From positions 2,399,390-2,463,389 of the forward strand of contig AP021857.1 in the NCBI GenBank assembly GCA_017347485.1: 64,000 nucleotides of DNA, in the 5' to 3' direction. The DNA comes from Candidatus Desulfobacillus denitrificans (GTDB taxonomy: Bacteria; Pseudomonadota; Gammaproteobacteria; Burkholderiales; Rhodocyclaceae). Both the position numbers and the translations under genes were made by a program. Positions 37,960-47,741 of this stretch are shown in pieces (the stretch's first letter is position 1; every line of letters starts with the position of its first letter). The notes beneath the pieces are model-generated. The model searched no databases. It was not told where the DNA came from and saw nothing but the letters and a program-made list of their open reading frames with translations.

Positions 37960-38978
37960 CGCTTCGCCACCGGATAGAGCCCCTGCGGCCGCCACAGCAG
38001 GACGGCCACCATCAGCAGGATGTTGGAGACCAGCGCGATCTTCGGCGCCAGGAAGCCGGTGTAGTTGGCCACCAGCGCCACCAGCAGCGCGCCGATGAAG
38101 CAGCCGCCGACCGAACCGAGGCCGCCGATGATGATGACGATGAACACCAGCACCATGATGTCCGAGCCCATGGCGGCGGTGAGCGTCTCCTTGTAGAGGC
38201 CCCAGAGCACGCCGCCGAGGCCGGCCAGCGCCGAGCCGGCGACGAAGACGCCGACGAACAGCCGGCGGATGCGGTAGCCGAGCGCCTCGACCATCTCGCC
38301 GTTCTCGACGCCGGCGCGGATCAGCAGGCCGATTTTTGTCCGATTCAGCACGAGGAACATCGATACGAACACCATCAGGCCGACGGCGACGGCGATCAGG
38401 CGGTACTTCTCGATGGCGGCGTCGCCGATGAGGAGGGCGCCGCGGAAGGAGGCCGGCAGCGGCAGCGGAATCTGGTCCGGGCCCCAGACGACGTGGATCA
38501 TCTGCTCGGCGACGATCATGCCGCCCATGGTGATGAGGATCTGCTTGAGGTGCTGGCCGTACACCGGCATGACGACGATGCGCTCGAAAGCCCAGCCGAG
38601 CAGACCGGTGACCAGCATCGCCAGCGCGATGGCCAGGCCCAGCGCCGTCAGGTTCATCAGCACCGAGTCGGCCTGCATCCAGCCCTGCATCGGCAGCAGC
38701 ACCAGGGTGGCGGTGAAGGCGCCGACGGAGACGAAGGCGCCGTGGCCGAAGTTGAGCACGTCCATCAGGCCGAACACCAGCGTCAGGCCGCTGGCCATGA
38801 TGAAGATCATCATGCCCATGGCGAGACCGGCGACGGTCAGCGTCACCCAGGTCGGAAAGCTGCCGATCAGCGGCAGGGCCAGCAGGGCGAGGATCGGCAG
38901 CACCAGCAGCGGCGCCTTGTCGAGGCGCAGCCGCGGCAGCTCGCCGTCCGGCGGAGGGGTCGTCACGGTCGTCGTCAT
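37956..38978 (-). CDS. Branched-chain-type ABC transporter permease LivH
   Basis: A 340-residue inner-membrane permease. GLTLVFGLMDVLNFGHGAF (about residues 64-82) is the LivH hallmark, and VENGEMVEALGYRIRRLF the coupling region; about nine membrane spans. A Pro/Thr-rich 20-residue cytoplasmic N-terminus precedes the first span. ATG 38978 overlaps the livF stop by 4 nt. Confidence 0.93.
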   Translation of the reverse strand: MTTTVTTPPPDGELPRLRLDKAPLLVLPILALLALPLIGSFPTWVTLTVAGLAMGMMIFIMASGLTLVFGLMDVLNFGHGAFVSVGAFTATLVLLPMQGWMQADSVLMNLTALGLAIALAMLVTGLLGWAFERIVVMPVYGQHLKQILITMGGMIVAEQMIHVVWGPDQIPLPLPASFRGALLIGDAAIEKYRLIAVAVGLMVFVSMFLVLNRTKIGLLIRAGVENGEMVEALGYRIRRLFVGVFVAGSALAGLGGVLWGLYKETLTAAMGSDIMVLVFIVIIIGGLGSVGGCFIGALLVALVANYTGFLAPKIALVSNILLMVAVLLWRPQGLYPVAKR

Positions 38979-39700
38979 TGGTGCGCGTCCAGGGAAAGGC
39001 CGAGCAGCGTCTGCTGCAGCTCGCGATCCTCGGCCAGATCGACCATCGGCCCGCCGTGCACGATGCGGCCGTCGTCCATCACCGCCACCGTGTCGCCGAG
39101 CGAGCGCACGAAGTTGAAGTTCTGCTCGACGAGCAGGATCGTCGTCTCCATCGCCTTCAGCTCACGGAAGGCGGCGATCAGGCTCTGGATGATGGCCGGC
39201 GCCAGACCCTTGGTCGGCTCGTCGACCAGCAGCAGCTTCCTCGGCTCGACGATGGCGCGGGCGATGGCCAGCATCTGCTTCTGGCCGCCGGAGAGGGTGC
39301 CGGCGGCCTGGTTCCAGAATTTCTTCAGCGCCGGAAAGAAGCCGAAGATCCACTCCAGCCGCGCCGTGTCCGGCACGCCGGCGCGCGCGGCGAGGACCAG
39401 GTTCTCGCGCACCGTCAGGTCCGAGAAGATGCCCATGTTCTCCGGCACGTAGGCGATACCGGCGCAGGCGATGTCCGCCGTCGCCGCCCGGGTGATGTCC
39501 TCGCCGTCGAACAGCAGCGCCCCGCGCGAGGCGTGCCAGAGGCCCATGATGGTGCGCAGGGCGGTGGTCTTGCCGGCGCCGTTGCGGCCGAGCAGCACGG
39601 TGAGCTCGCCGCGCGGCACGACGAGGTCGACGCCCTGCAGGATATGGTACTGGCCGATGTGGGTGTGCACGCCCGTCAGCTGCAGCAGCGGCTCAGACAT
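38975..39700 (-). CDS. ABC transporter ATP-binding protein LivF
   Basis: A 241-residue ATPase with Walker A GRNGAGKTT (about residues 38-46), LSGGQKQMLAIARAI signature, Walker B LLLVDEPTKGLAP and switch His region. LivF-type start LLQLTGVHTHIGQYHILQG. ATG 39700 lies within the end of livG (8-nt overlap), giving tight coupling. Confidence 0.94.
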   Translation of the reverse strand: MSEPLLQLTGVHTHIGQYHILQGVDLVVPRGELTVLLGRNGAGKTTALRTIMGLWHASRGALLFDGEDITRAATADIACAGIAYVPENMGIFSDLTVRENLVLAARAGVPDTARLEWIFGFFPALKKFWNQAAGTLSGGQKQMLAIARAIVEPRKLLLVDEPTKGLAPAIIQSLIAAFRELKAMETTILLVEQNFNFVRSLGDTVAVMDDGRIVHGGPMVDLAEDRELQQTLLGLSLDAHQ

Positions 39701-40463
39701 GGTCGGCGACCCCCGCACCCAGGTAGGCTTCCTGCACGATGGGCGAATTCATCACCTCGGCCGGGTCGCCGTCGGCGACCAGGTAGCCGTTGTGCAGCAC
39801 GATGATGCGGTCGGCGAGCGAGCGCACCACGTCCATCTTGTGCTCGACCAGCAGGATGGTCTTGTCGCCCTGCGCCTTCATGTACCCGATCAACTCCAGC
39901 ACCACCGGCACCTCGTCGACGCTCATGCCGGCGGTCGGCTCGTCGAACATGAAGATATCCGGCTCCAGCGCCAGCAGGATGGCCACCTCCAGCTTGCGCT
40001 TGTCGCCGTGGGAGAGCGCCGAGGCGGTCTCGCCGCCGCGCTCGGCCAGGGCGACGCGGTGCAGGAAGTGCTCGGCCTTCTCGCGCGCCTCGACGTGGTC
40101 GGACCACAGCGACAGCAGGTTGAGGCCGAGGCCGGCGCGGCTCTGCACCGCCAGCCGCACGTTCTCCAGCACCGTCAGGTTGGGGAACAGGTTGGTGAGC
40201 TGGAAGGCGCGGCCGATGCCGCGGCGCGTGCGCTGAGCGGCGCCGAGGTGCGTGATGTCCTCGCCGTAGAGCTTCACCGTGCCGGCGCTCGCAGGCAGCT
40301 GGCCGGAGATCAGGTTGAAGTAGGTGGTCTTGCCGGCACCGTTCGGCCCGACGATGGCGGTGAGCGTCCCCGGCCGGAACTCGGCGGTGACGTTGTTCAC
40401 CGCCACGTGGCCGCCGAAGCGGATGGTAAGGCCTTCGGTGGCGAGGACCGGGTGTTCGGTCAC
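39693..40463 (-). CDS. ABC transporter ATP-binding protein LivG
   Basis: An ATPase of 256 residues with Walker A GPNGAGKTT (about 43-51), SHGDKRKLEVAILLA signature variant (usual for LivG) and DIFMFDEPTAGMS. The frame extends to an ATG at 40532, which would add 23 residues encoded by a dispersed GC-rich repeat. GTG 40463 is preferred because GGGAAGG precedes it and the length then matches the family. The repeat thus supplies the ribosome binding site. Confidence 0.92.
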   Translation of the reverse strand: MTEHPVLATEGLTIRFGGHVAVNNVTAEFRPGTLTAIVGPNGAGKTTYFNLISGQLPASAGTVKLYGEDITHLGAAQRTRRGIGRAFQLTNLFPNLTVLENVRLAVQSRAGLGLNLLSLWSDHVEAREKAEHFLHRVALAERGGETASALSHGDKRKLEVAILLALEPDIFMFDEPTAGMSVDEVPVVLELIGYMKAQGDKTILLVEHKMDVVRSLADRIIVLHNGYLVADGDPAEVMNSPIVQEAYLGAGVADHV

Positions 40464-40464
40464 C

Positions 40465-40508
40465 TGACTGCCTTCCCCCCGCCCCCCTTCCCGGGGAAGG
40501 GGGTGACG
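40465..40508. repeat. GC-rich hairpin repeat, copy 1 (before livG)
   Basis: A block TGACTGCCTTCCCCCC followed by CCCCTTCCC-GGGGAAGGGGG and TGACG. It matches, in opposite orientation and with few differences, the block at 54384-54426 before iorB. It can fold on itself. Confidence 0.75.
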
Positions 40509-40546
40509 GTCGTTCGCCACTTCGTGGCTCATTGGGTTAACTTCAT

Positions 40547-40571
40547 CGCCGTGTCGCAGCGACTGACTTTT
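40547..40571 (-). repeat. 25-nt dispersed repeat, copy d
   Basis: On the reverse strand AAAAGTCAGTCGC-TGCG-ACACGGCG, beginning 2 nt after the binding-protein gene stop, in its orientation. Confidence 0.75.
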
Positions 40572-40572
40572 C

Positions 40573-41760
40573 TCAGCGCTTGTTGCGCACCGGGATCGGC
40601 ATCTCGGACGCCGGAATCTCGCGCACCAGTTCGAGCAGGTCCCACTCGTTGGCCTGGGCCTTCTTGATGCGGAAGTGGTACATGCCCTGCATGGCCTGGT
40701 GGTCGTCCTTGCGGAAGCTCATCTTCCCCTTCGGCGTGTCGAACTCCATGCCTTCCATGGCGGCGATAAGTTTCTCGGTGTCGGCGGAGCCGGCCTTGGT
40801 CAGGGCGCCCACCACCGCGCTGGCGGCGGCGAAACCGCCGGCGGTGAAGAAATCGGGCGGCGACTTGTAGCGCTTCTGGTGCTCGGCGACGAACCAGTCG
40901 TTGATCTTGTTCTTCGGGAAGCCGTAGTAGTAATAGATGCTGCCCTCGACGCCGCCGTAGTTCTTCCAGCCCTTCATCACCGGCAGGATGTTGCCGCCGG
41001 GGGCCAGCTCGATGCCGAAGCGCTCCGGCTTGAGGTCGGCGATCTTGGTCATCGGGTGGGCGCCGGCCCAGATCATGACGATCACCTTGCGGCCCGGCTT
41101 GTCCTTCAGCGCGTCGAACAGGCGCTGCGCCGGCGCGGTGAAGTCGGTCGTGTTGGTGGCGACGTACTCCTCGTGCACGATCTTCGCCTTCGGATTGGCC
41201 TTGGCCAGCGCCTCCTTGTAGGCCTTGATGCCGTCGCGGCCGAAGGCGTAGTCCTGCGCCAGGGTGGCGATGGTGACGTCGCCCGCCAGCGTGTAGGCGC
41301 CGGCGATGGCGTCCTGCGAGGAGCTGCGGCCGGTGCGGAAGACGTAGCGGTTCCACTTCGCGCCGGTGATGTCGTCGGCGACGGCGGGCTCGACCAGCAG
41401 CACCTTCTTGTACTCCTCGGCCACCGGCAGCATGGCCAGGGCGGCCGCCGAGAAGGTTGTGCCGACGGCGAGGTCGACCTTGTCGTCGGCATAGGCCTCG
41501 GCCAGGGCGGCCTTGGCCACGTCCGGCTTGTTCTGGTCGTCCTTGACGATGACCTTGATCTTGCGGCCGTTGATTTCCATCTTGCCGCCGGTCAGGTACT
41601 CGAGACCCATCATGAAGCCGGTTTCGGTCTCCTTGGCGTAGGCCTCGAGGAACCCGGTCTTGCCGGCGATGAGGGCGATCTTGTATTCCTGCGCCGCAGC
41701 GGACCCGGCCAGCAACAGGGCGCCGACCGCTGTGGCAGCACATAGGATGCGTTTGAGCAT
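40573..41760 (-). CDS. ABC transporter substrate-binding protein (LivK family) of the LIV operon
   Basis: A 395-residue periplasmic protein with a signal peptide (MLKRILCAATAVGALLLAGSA). YKIALIAGKTGFLEAYAKET, VGTTFSAAALAMLPVAEEY and TLAQDYAFGRDGIKAYKEAL are typical of aromatic-compound-binding LivK proteins. SD GGAGGAGAAGC precedes ATG 41760. First gene of livK-G-F-H-M-hydrolase. A sigma-54 promoter lies 63-78 bp upstream. Confidence 0.94.
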   Translation of the reverse strand: MLKRILCAATAVGALLLAGSAAAQEYKIALIAGKTGFLEAYAKETETGFMMGLEYLTGGKMEINGRKIKVIVKDDQNKPDVAKAALAEAYADDKVDLAVGTTFSAAALAMLPVAEEYKKVLLVEPAVADDITGAKWNRYVFRTGRSSSQDAIAGAYTLAGDVTIATLAQDYAFGRDGIKAYKEALAKANPKAKIVHEEYVATNTTDFTAPAQRLFDALKDKPGRKVIVMIWAGAHPMTKIADLKPERFGIELAPGGNILPVMKGWKNYGGVEGSIYYYYGFPKNKINDWFVAEHQKRYKSPPDFFTAGGFAAASAVVGALTKAGSADTEKLIAAMEGMEFDTPKGKMSFRKDDHQAMQGMYHFRIKKAQANEWDLLELVREIPASEMPIPVRNKR

Positions 41761-41822
41761 GATGCTTCTCCTCCTTGGTTGGTCAGGTCGCGAAACGGGC
41801 TCGCAGCCTTGGAGAATGGCTT

Positions 41823-41838
41823 TGCAGGGTTCGTGCCA
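41823..41838 (-). promoter_or_regulatory. Sigma-54 (-24/-12) promoter of the LIV operon
   Basis: On the reverse strand TGGCACGAACCCTGCA matches the consensus TGGCACG-N4-TTGCA with one difference and exact GG-to-GC spacing. It reads toward the binding-protein gene 63 nt away. Together with the enhancer-binding activator and palindromes upstream, it makes a complete sigma-54 control unit. Confidence 0.85.
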
Positions 41839-41910
41839 AGATTACAAGGTGCTGTTTGTATTGAAATTTCCATAAGAAAGTGGGCGCTAACCTGTTGGCG
41901 GGTTCAAAAC

Positions 41911-41928
41911 TGTCCGGATAGCCGGACA
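41911..41928. promoter_or_regulatory. Activator site 1 (UAS)
   Basis: TGTCCGG-ATAG-CCGGACA, perfect 7-bp arms, about 90 bp upstream of the -24/-12 promoter. Confidence 0.75.
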
Positions 41929-41977
41929 CCCAGCCCGCGCAGGATATACAACCTCATGATTCTTATGTTGAATTTCA

Positions 41978-41997
41978 CTGTCTGACGATTCAGACAG
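41978..41997. promoter_or_regulatory. Activator site 2 (UAS), over the regulator stop codon
   Basis: CTGTCTGA-CGAT-TCAGACAG, perfect 8-bp arms with the same 4-nt spacer, overlapping the last codons and stop of the activator gene. Confidence 0.75.
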
Positions 41998-43441
41998 CTT
42001 CTTTTCTGTCTGGATGTTCGGACAGCAGGCCATGGGCGGCCAGTTTTTCGTAAAGCTGTGCCCGACTGATGGCGAGGAGCTTGGCGGCGTTCAGCTTGAC
42101 GCCATGGGCGGCAGCCAGCGCCCTGACGATCTCGGCCTTCTCGGCGGCTGCCACCGCATCCCGCAAGGGGCGCACATCCCCGGCCACCGGAGCGACGACA
42201 GCGGCGACCGGGGCGGTCATCGGCAAGTCGTCGAAATGTTCGGGACCAAACTGGCGCATGTCGTGGCGGGCGGCCGCCAGCTGCAGGGTATTGCCGAGTT
42301 CGCGCACGTTGCCCGGCCAGTGGTAGGCGCCGAGGCGCGTCAGCCCGGCGGCGGAGACCGATTTCACTGGCTCGCCGGCCTTTTCGGCGATCTGCTCGAG
42401 CAGGGCTTCGCACAGCGCCGGCAGGTCCTCCGCCCGCTCGCGCAGGGGCGGCAGACGGATCGGCAGGACGTTCAGGCGGTAGTACAGGTCGGCGCGGAAG
42501 GCGCCGGCATCGACCATGGCCTTCAGGTCGCGGCTGGTGGCGGCGATAACGCGCACGTCAATGCTGCGCAGCCGATTCGAGCCGACCGCCTCGACCTCGC
42601 CTTCCTGCAGCACCCGAAGCAGCTTGGCCTGCAGCATGAGCGGCATGTCGCCCACCTCGTCGAGGAACAGGCTGCCGCCGTCGGCGAGCTGGAACTTGCC
42701 CGGACGCGGCTTGGCGCCGGCGCCGGTATAGGCGCCCGGCTCGACGCCGAACAACTCGGCTTCCAGCAGCGTCTCCGGGATCGCCGCCGCATTCAGGCTG
42801 ACCAGCGGCTTCTCGGCGCGCCGGCTGGCGCCATGGATGGCATGCGCCATGAGCTCCTTGCCGGTGCCGGTCTCGCCCAGCAGCAGCACCGTGGCGTCGC
42901 GCTCGGCGGCGCGCCGCCCCTGCTCCTTGACGTCGCGCATGCGCACCGACAGGCCGACAATCTGGCTGAAACGGTACTTGGCCTGGCGCGTCTCGGCCAG
43001 CTCGCGCCGCGCGCTGGCGAGGTCGGCCTGCAGTTGCTGGAACTTGGAAACGATCGGCTTCAGCGCCTGCAGCCGGTCGTAGAGGATGACGCCAAGGGCG
43101 CCGATCACCGCGCCGGCCTCGTCCTGCAGGGGAATGCGCGAGACCACCACCTGGCGCGCGCCGATGGCGAAGACGTCGAGCAACTCGGCGCGGCCGCTGT
43201 CCATGACATGCCGCAGGCGGCTGTTCGGAATGACCTCCTCGACCGCGCGCCCCTCGACCGGCTCGGCGCCGTTCCAGCCAAGCAGCGCCTTGTACTTGTC
43301 GTTGATCCAGGTGATGCGTCCCGCCCGGTCCACCACCACGGCGCCTTCATAAAGGCTGTCGAACAGGCGCAGCAGCGCGGTCGACGCCAACTGGCGCACG
43401 TCGCGATCGTTGGTGAGGCCTGGGCGGGTGGGGCGATTCAT
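41990..43441 (-). CDS. PAS-containing sigma-54 enhancer-binding transcriptional activator
   Basis: A 483-residue activator. A PAS domain at about residues 25-130 ([21 protein letters not shown] in part), a coiled linker, then the AAA+ domain: Walker A GETGTGKE (about 188), loop 1 with GAYTGA instead of GAFTGA, Walker [13 protein letters not shown], and the arginine-finger region. The C-terminal Fis-type HTH is [22 protein letters not shown]. The Phe-to-Tyr change keeps an aromatic residue and probably still contacts sigma-54. ATG 43441 is preferred over 43477 because GGGGAA precedes it. It is adjacent to the LIV operon, whose promoter and UAS sites it most likely serves. The ligand may be an aromatic acid sensed by PAS (inference). 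Confidence 0.92.
   Translation of the reverse strand: MNRPTRPGLTNDRDVRQLASTALLRLFDSLYEGAVVVDRAGRITWINDKYKALLGWNGAEPVEGRAVEEVIPNSRLRHVMDSGRAELLDVFAIGARQVVVSRIPLQDEAGAVIGALGVILYDRLQALKPIVSKFQQLQADLASARRELAETRQAKYRFSQIVGLSVRMRDVKEQGRRAAERDATVLLLGETGTGKELMAHAIHGASRRAEKPLVSLNAAAIPETLLEAELFGVEPGAYTGAGAKPRPGKFQLADGGSLFLDEVGDMPLMLQAKLLRVLQEGEVEAVGSNRLRSIDVRVIAATSRDLKAMVDAGAFRADLYYRLNVLPIRLPPLRERAEDLPALCEALLEQIAEKAGEPVKSVSAAGLTRLGAYHWPGNVRELGNTLQLAAARHDMRQFGPEHFDDLPMTAPVAAVVAPVAGDVRPLRDAVAAAEKAEIVRALAAAHGVKLNAAKLLAISRAQLYEKLAAHGLLSEHPDRKEAV
42006..42025. promoter_or_regulatory. Activator site 3 (UAS), inside the regulator coding end
   Basis: CTGTCTGG-ATGT-TCGGACAG, arms matching at 6 of 8 positions, centred 28 bp from site 2. 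It is encoded within the C-terminal residues of the activator. Confidence 0.65.
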
Positions 43442-43505
43442 GCGCGGCACGTTCCCCGGTGGGTATCGGCGCATCATAGCCGCAGCCGGCGGCGGCCGCC
43501 AGCCG

Positions 43506-44309
43506 TCAGTTATTCTTCTTCGACTCGGCTTCCGCCTTGTCCAGTTCCCGCTCCATCTCGGCCTCGCCGGGCGGGGCGTAGTCGGAGGCGCCGGCCGGTT
43601 TCTCGACGAAGCGCGCCAGGACGATGCCCAGCTCGTAGAGCAGCCACAGCGGCACCGCCAGCATCACCTGGGAGAGGACGTCGGGCGGGGTGAAGATGGC
43701 GCCGATGACAAAGGCACCGACGATGACGTAGGGGCGCGCTTCCTTCAGCTTGGCGATCGACACCACGCCGATGCGCACCAGCACGATCACCACCACCGGC
43801 ACCTCGAAGGTAACGCCGAAGGCGACGAAGGTGGACAGCACGAAGGACAGGTACTTGTCGATGTCGGTCATCCAGGCCACGCCTTCCGGCGCCACCGCCG
43901 ACATGAACTTGAACACCGTCGGGAACACCAGGAAATAGGCGAAAGCCATGCCGGCGAAGAACAGGAAGACGCTGGCGGCGATCAGCGGCAGCACCAGCTT
44001 CTGCTCATGGGTGTACAGGCCCGGCGCAACGAAGGCCCAGACCTGGTACAGCACGAAGGGCAGCGAAATCAGGAAGGCCGCCAGCAGGGTCACCTTCATC
44101 GGCACGATGAAGACGCCGACGACGTCGGTGGCGATCATCTGGCCGCCCTGCGGCAGCGCCGAGAGCAGCGGCTGCGCCATCAGGGCATAGAGGTCCTTGG
44201 CCCAGGGGAAGAGGCAGACGAAGACGATCAGGATGGCGGCGAAGGCACGGATCAAGCGCGTGCGCAGCTCGACCAGGTGGGAGATGAAGGTGTCCTGCTG
44301 CTCTGACAT
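43506..44309 (-). CDS. tatC: Twin-arginine translocase subunit TatC
   Basis: A 267-residue inner-membrane protein with six hydrophobic segments, starting near FISHLVELRTRLIRAF (TatC N-terminal signature with the conserved Glu) and FVAPGLYTHEQKLVLP. It binds twin-arginine signal peptides. ATG 44309 is used; upstream in-frame codons cross a repeat. The C-terminus carries a charged tail (EMERELDKAEAESKKNN). Confidence 0.96.
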   Translation of the reverse strand: MSEQQDTFISHLVELRTRLIRAFAAILIVFVCLFPWAKDLYALMAQPLLSALPQGGQMIATDVVGVFIVPMKVTLLAAFLISLPFVLYQVWAFVAPGLYTHEQKLVLPLIAASVFLFFAGMAFAYFLVFPTVFKFMSAVAPEGVAWMTDIDKYLSFVLSTFVAFGVTFEVPVVVIVLVRIGVVSIAKLKEARPYVIVGAFVIGAIFTPPDVLSQVMLAVPLWLLYELGIVLARFVEKPAGASDYAPPGEAEMERELDKAEAESKKNN

Positions 44310-44310
44310 G

Positions 44311-44386
44311 TCAGTGCCCGCCCGGCCGCCCGAAGGGCACTGAACGCCCCCTCGGGGGGCAGCGAACACAGTGAGCGTGGGGGCTG
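44311..44386. repeat. Hairpin-rich spacer between tatB and tatC
   Basis: TCAGTGCCC / GGGCACTGA (9-bp arms, 44311-44343), then GCCCCC-TCG-GGGGGC (44346-44360) and the phrase GCAGCGAACACAGTGAGCG followed by GGGGGC. This last block resembles an intergenic element repeated in many Burkholderiales-type genomes. Confidence 0.6.
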
Positions 44387-44393
44387 TCCATTT

Positions 44394-44816
44394 TCAGGCG
44401 GTCTTCTTGGCTGCCTGCTCGGCCTCGAAGCCGAGTTCCATCTGCGGCGCTGGAGCCGGGGTTTCCGGTGGTGTCGGCGGCTCGTACGGCACGGCGGCCT
44501 CCAACGCCTCGGGGGGAAGGGCCGGCGTGTCGGTCTGCGCCAGCGACTGGTTCAGCTGGCTTTCCAGGCTGGTGAATTCCTGCGTCACGCTGGACTGCAG
44601 GTCGCGGGCCGAGTCCTCGACCTGCTGCTGCATCTTCTTCAGATCCTCGAGCTGGATCTCGCGGTTGATGTCGGCCTTGACGTCGCTCACGTAGCGCTGC
44701 AGCCGCCCGAGCAGGTGGCCGGCGGTACGCGCCACCTTTGGCAGCCGCTCGGGCCCGATGACGACGAGCGCCACCAGGGCAATGACCATCAGTTCGGAAA
44801 AGCCGATGTCGAACAT
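44394..44816 (-). CDS. tatB: Sec-independent translocase protein TatB
   Basis: A 140-residue protein with one N-terminal membrane helix (MFDIGFSELMVIALVALVVIG) followed by PERLPKVARTAGHL and an amphipathic, charged helical region. The Pro/Ala-rich tail is typical. It forms the receptor complex with TatC. Confidence 0.95.
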   Translation of the reverse strand: MFDIGFSELMVIALVALVVIGPERLPKVARTAGHLLGRLQRYVSDVKADINREIQLEDLKKMQQQVEDSARDLQSSVTQEFTSLESQLNQSLAQTDTPALPPEALEAAVPYEPPTPPETPAPAPQMELGFEAEQAAKKTA

Positions 44817-44872
44817 GGAGGGAGAGGGCGGGACCGCCCGCGGTGAATGCCGGCGCGATCGCTAGGCGGCGA

Positions 44873-45094
44873 TCACGATTTCGTCTTCTCTTTGACTTCG
44901 CCTTCGATGGTCTGGCCGGTCACCTGCTGCGGCTGCTCGGCCGACTTCTCGGCGGTGCCTTCCTTCATGCCGTCCTTGAAGCCCTTCACGGCGCCGCCCA
45001 GGTCCTGGCCGACGTTGCGCAGCTTCTTGGTGCCGAAGATGAGCACGATGATCAGCAGTACGATCAGCCAGTGCCAGATGCTGAATGAACCCAT
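44873..45094 (-). CDS. tatA: Sec-independent translocase protein TatA
   Basis: A 73-residue protein: membrane helix [16 protein letters not shown], then [22 protein letters not shown] amphipathic helix, then an acidic/polar tail. ATG 45094 gives the proper short N-terminus MGSFSIWHW. Pore-forming subunit of the Tat system, first of tatABC. Confidence 0.96.
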   Translation of the reverse strand: MGSFSIWHWLIVLLIIVLIFGTKKLRNVGQDLGGAVKGFKDGMKEGTAEKSAEQPQQVTGQTIEGEVKEKTKS

Positions 45095-45113
45095 TGTCCC
45101 TCTCCTCTGTTTT

Positions 45114-45461
45114 CTAGTGCTGGAGCATGCCCGGCAGGACGTCCGGGCCGCCGATGACGTGCAGGTGCACATGATACACCTCCTGCCGCCCCACCCGCCC
45201 CGTGTTGACGATGGTGCGGAAGCCGTCCGTCGCCCCCTGCTCGCGCGCCAGGCGGCCGGCCAGGGCCAGCATGCGGCCCAGCGCCGGCTCGTGGCCGGCC
45301 CCGCAGTCGTAGAGCGAGGGCACGTGTTCCTTGGGAATGATCAGGAAGTGCACCGGAGCGATCGGGTGGATGTCGTGGAAGGCGAAGACCTGCTCGTCCT
45401 CGTAAACCTTCTTCGAGGGAATCTCGCCGCGGGCGATCCTGCAGAAAAGGCAATCGGCCAT
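45114..45461 (-). CDS. HIT family nucleotide-binding protein (HinT-like)
   Basis: A 115-residue histidine-triad protein: [19 protein letters not shown] start and the active HVHLHVIGG motif near residue 100. It hydrolyses nucleoside phosphoramidates in known cases. It lies between hisE and tatA, the usual betaproteobacterial place. Confidence 0.95.
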   Translation of the reverse strand: MADCLFCRIARGEIPSKKVYEDEQVFAFHDIHPIAPVHFLIIPKEHVPSLYDCGAGHEPALGRMLALAGRLAREQGATDGFRTIVNTGRVGRQEVYHVHLHVIGGPDVLPGMLQH

Positions 45462-45462
45462 C

Positions 45463-45786
45463 TCAGGCTCCGCGCGATTTCTTCTCGTCGATGCCGGAAA
45501 TGCCTTCGCGGCGGCGCAGCTCGTGCAGCACGTCGTCCGGACCGAGGCCGAAATGGGTCAGCAACACCAGGCTGTGGAACCACAGGTCGGCGATCTCGCG
45601 CACGACGTGCAGGCGCTCGCCGTCCTTCGCCGCCATGATGGTTTCGGCGGCCTCCTCGGCGATCTTCTTGCAGATGGCATCGGTACCCTTGTGGTAGAGG
45701 CTCGCCACATAGGAAGAATCGGGCGCGGCGCCGCGGCGCTCGTTGAGCGTATCGGCGAGACGGTACAGCACCTCGTGGTGGATCAT
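45463..45786 (-). CDS. hisE: Phosphoribosyl-ATP diphosphatase
   Basis: The 107-residue second histidine-biosynthesis enzyme removes pyrophosphate from PR-ATP. MazG-like helices carry [17 protein letters not shown] (metal-binding acids, about residues 43-59) and [16 protein letters not shown] 45786 overlaps the hisI stop (ATGA). HisI and HisE are separate proteins here. Confidence 0.96.
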   Translation of the reverse strand: MIHHEVLYRLADTLNERRGAAPDSSYVASLYHKGTDAICKKIAEEAAETIMAAKDGERLHVVREIADLWFHSLVLLTHFGLGPDDVLHELRRREGISGIDEKKSRGA

Positions 45787-46159
45787 TTGTAGATCTCCTT
45801 GGGATCCTTCAGCACCGGATCGACCGCCAGCCAGCGGCCGCCCTCGAGCTTCTGGTAGAAGCAGCTGCGCCGGCCGGTATGGCAGGCGATGCCGCCCGCC
45901 TGCTCGATTTTCAGCAGCAGCACGTCATTATCGCAGTCGGTGCGGATCTCGCGCACCTTCTGCGTGTGGCCGGATTCCTCGCCCTTGTGCCAGAATTTCT
46001 TGCGCGAGCGCGACCAGTATACGGCCTCCCCGCATTCGAGCGTGCGCGCCAGCGATTCGCGGCTCATCCAGGCCACCATCAGAATTTCGCCGGTGGCGGC
46101 GTCCTGGGCAATCGCCGGCGCCAGGCCGTCCTTGTCCCACTTGATCCCGTCCAGAGCAG

Positions 46160-46163
<4 letters not shown>
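45783..46163 (-). CDS. hisI: Phosphoribosyl-AMP cyclohydrolase
   Basis: A 126-residue enzyme opening the adenine ring of [36 protein letters not shown], the metal residues in [11 protein letters not shown] and the Cys-rich [13 protein letters not shown] are present. Coupled by 4-nt overlaps to both hisF and hisE. Confidence 0.96.
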
Positions 46164-46918
<755 letters not shown>

Positions 46919-46937
46919 GGGATGGGGTGCCGGCGGG

Positions 46938-47696
46938 TCAGCCGGCCTGCTTGCCGCCTTTCGAGAGCTTGTCCGCCTCGGCCTGGGCCTTCTTGAAGTC
47001 CAGCGTACCTTCGTAGATGGCGCGGCCGGTGATGGCGCCCATGATGCCTTCGCCCTCGACCTTGCACAGGGCCTTGATGTCCTTCAGGCTGGCGATGCCG
47101 CCGCTGGCGATGACCGGGATGCGCAGCGCCTGGGCCAGCCGCACCGTGGCTTCGATGTTCACGCCGCTGAGCATGCCGTCGCGGCCGATGTCGGTGTAGA
47201 TCACCGCCTCGACGCCGTAGTCCTCGAACTTCTTCGCCAGGTCGACGACGTCGTGGCCGGTCATCTTCGACCAGCCGTCGGTCGCCACCTTGCCGTCCTT
47301 GGCGTCGAGGCCGACGATGATGTGGCCCGGGAAGGCGCCGCAGGCATCGTGCAGGAAGCCGGGGTTCTTCACCGCCGCCGTGCCGATGATGACGTAGGAA
47401 ATCCCGTCGTCGAGGTAGCGCTCGATGGTGTCGAGGTCGCGGATGCCGCCGCCCAGCTGGACCGGAATGTCGTCGCCCACCGCCGCGGTGATCGACTTGA
47501 TCACCGCCTCGTTTTTCGGCTTGCCGGCGACGGCGCCGTTCAAGTCCACCAGGTGCAGGCGGCGGGCGCCCTGGGCCAGCCAGTGCCGCGCCATCGCCGC
47601 GGGGTCTTCCGAGAACACCGTGGCATCGTCCATGTCGCCCTGTTTCAGGCGCACGCAGTGGCCATCCTTGAGATCGATCGCGGGTATCAGCAGCAT
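46938..47696 (-). CDS. hisA: ProFAR isomerase
   Basis: A 252-residue barrel enzyme; acid/base Asp in [14 protein letters not shown] (about residue 8) and [12 protein letters not shown] (about residue 130), phosphate loop [10 protein letters not shown]. Located between hisH and hisF as usual. Confidence 0.97.
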   Translation of the reverse strand: MLLIPAIDLKDGHCVRLKQGDMDDATVFSEDPAAMARHWLAQGARRLHLVDLNGAVAGKPKNEAVIKSITAAVGDDIPVQLGGGIRDLDTIERYLDDGISYVIIGTAAVKNPGFLHDACGAFPGHIIVGLDAKDGKVATDGWSKMTGHDVVDLAKKFEDYGVEAVIYTDIGRDGMLSGVNIEATVRLAQALRIPVIASGGIASLKDIKALCKVEGEGIMGAITGRAIYEGTLDFKKAQAEADKLSKGGKQAG

Positions 47697-47741
47697 AGGA
47701 TCAAAGCAGGTCGAAAAAGAATCGTTTTCGTCGAAAAGCCG

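Noticed and set aside
40464..40532. Upstream ATG of livG as the true start
   Set aside because: No SD, and the added residues are encoded by a dispersed repeat; GTG 40463 has a good SD and gives the usual length.
41761..41989. Sigma-70 promoter for the LIV operon
   Set aside because: No convincing -35/-10 pair on the reverse strand, while the -24/-12 match is nearly perfect.
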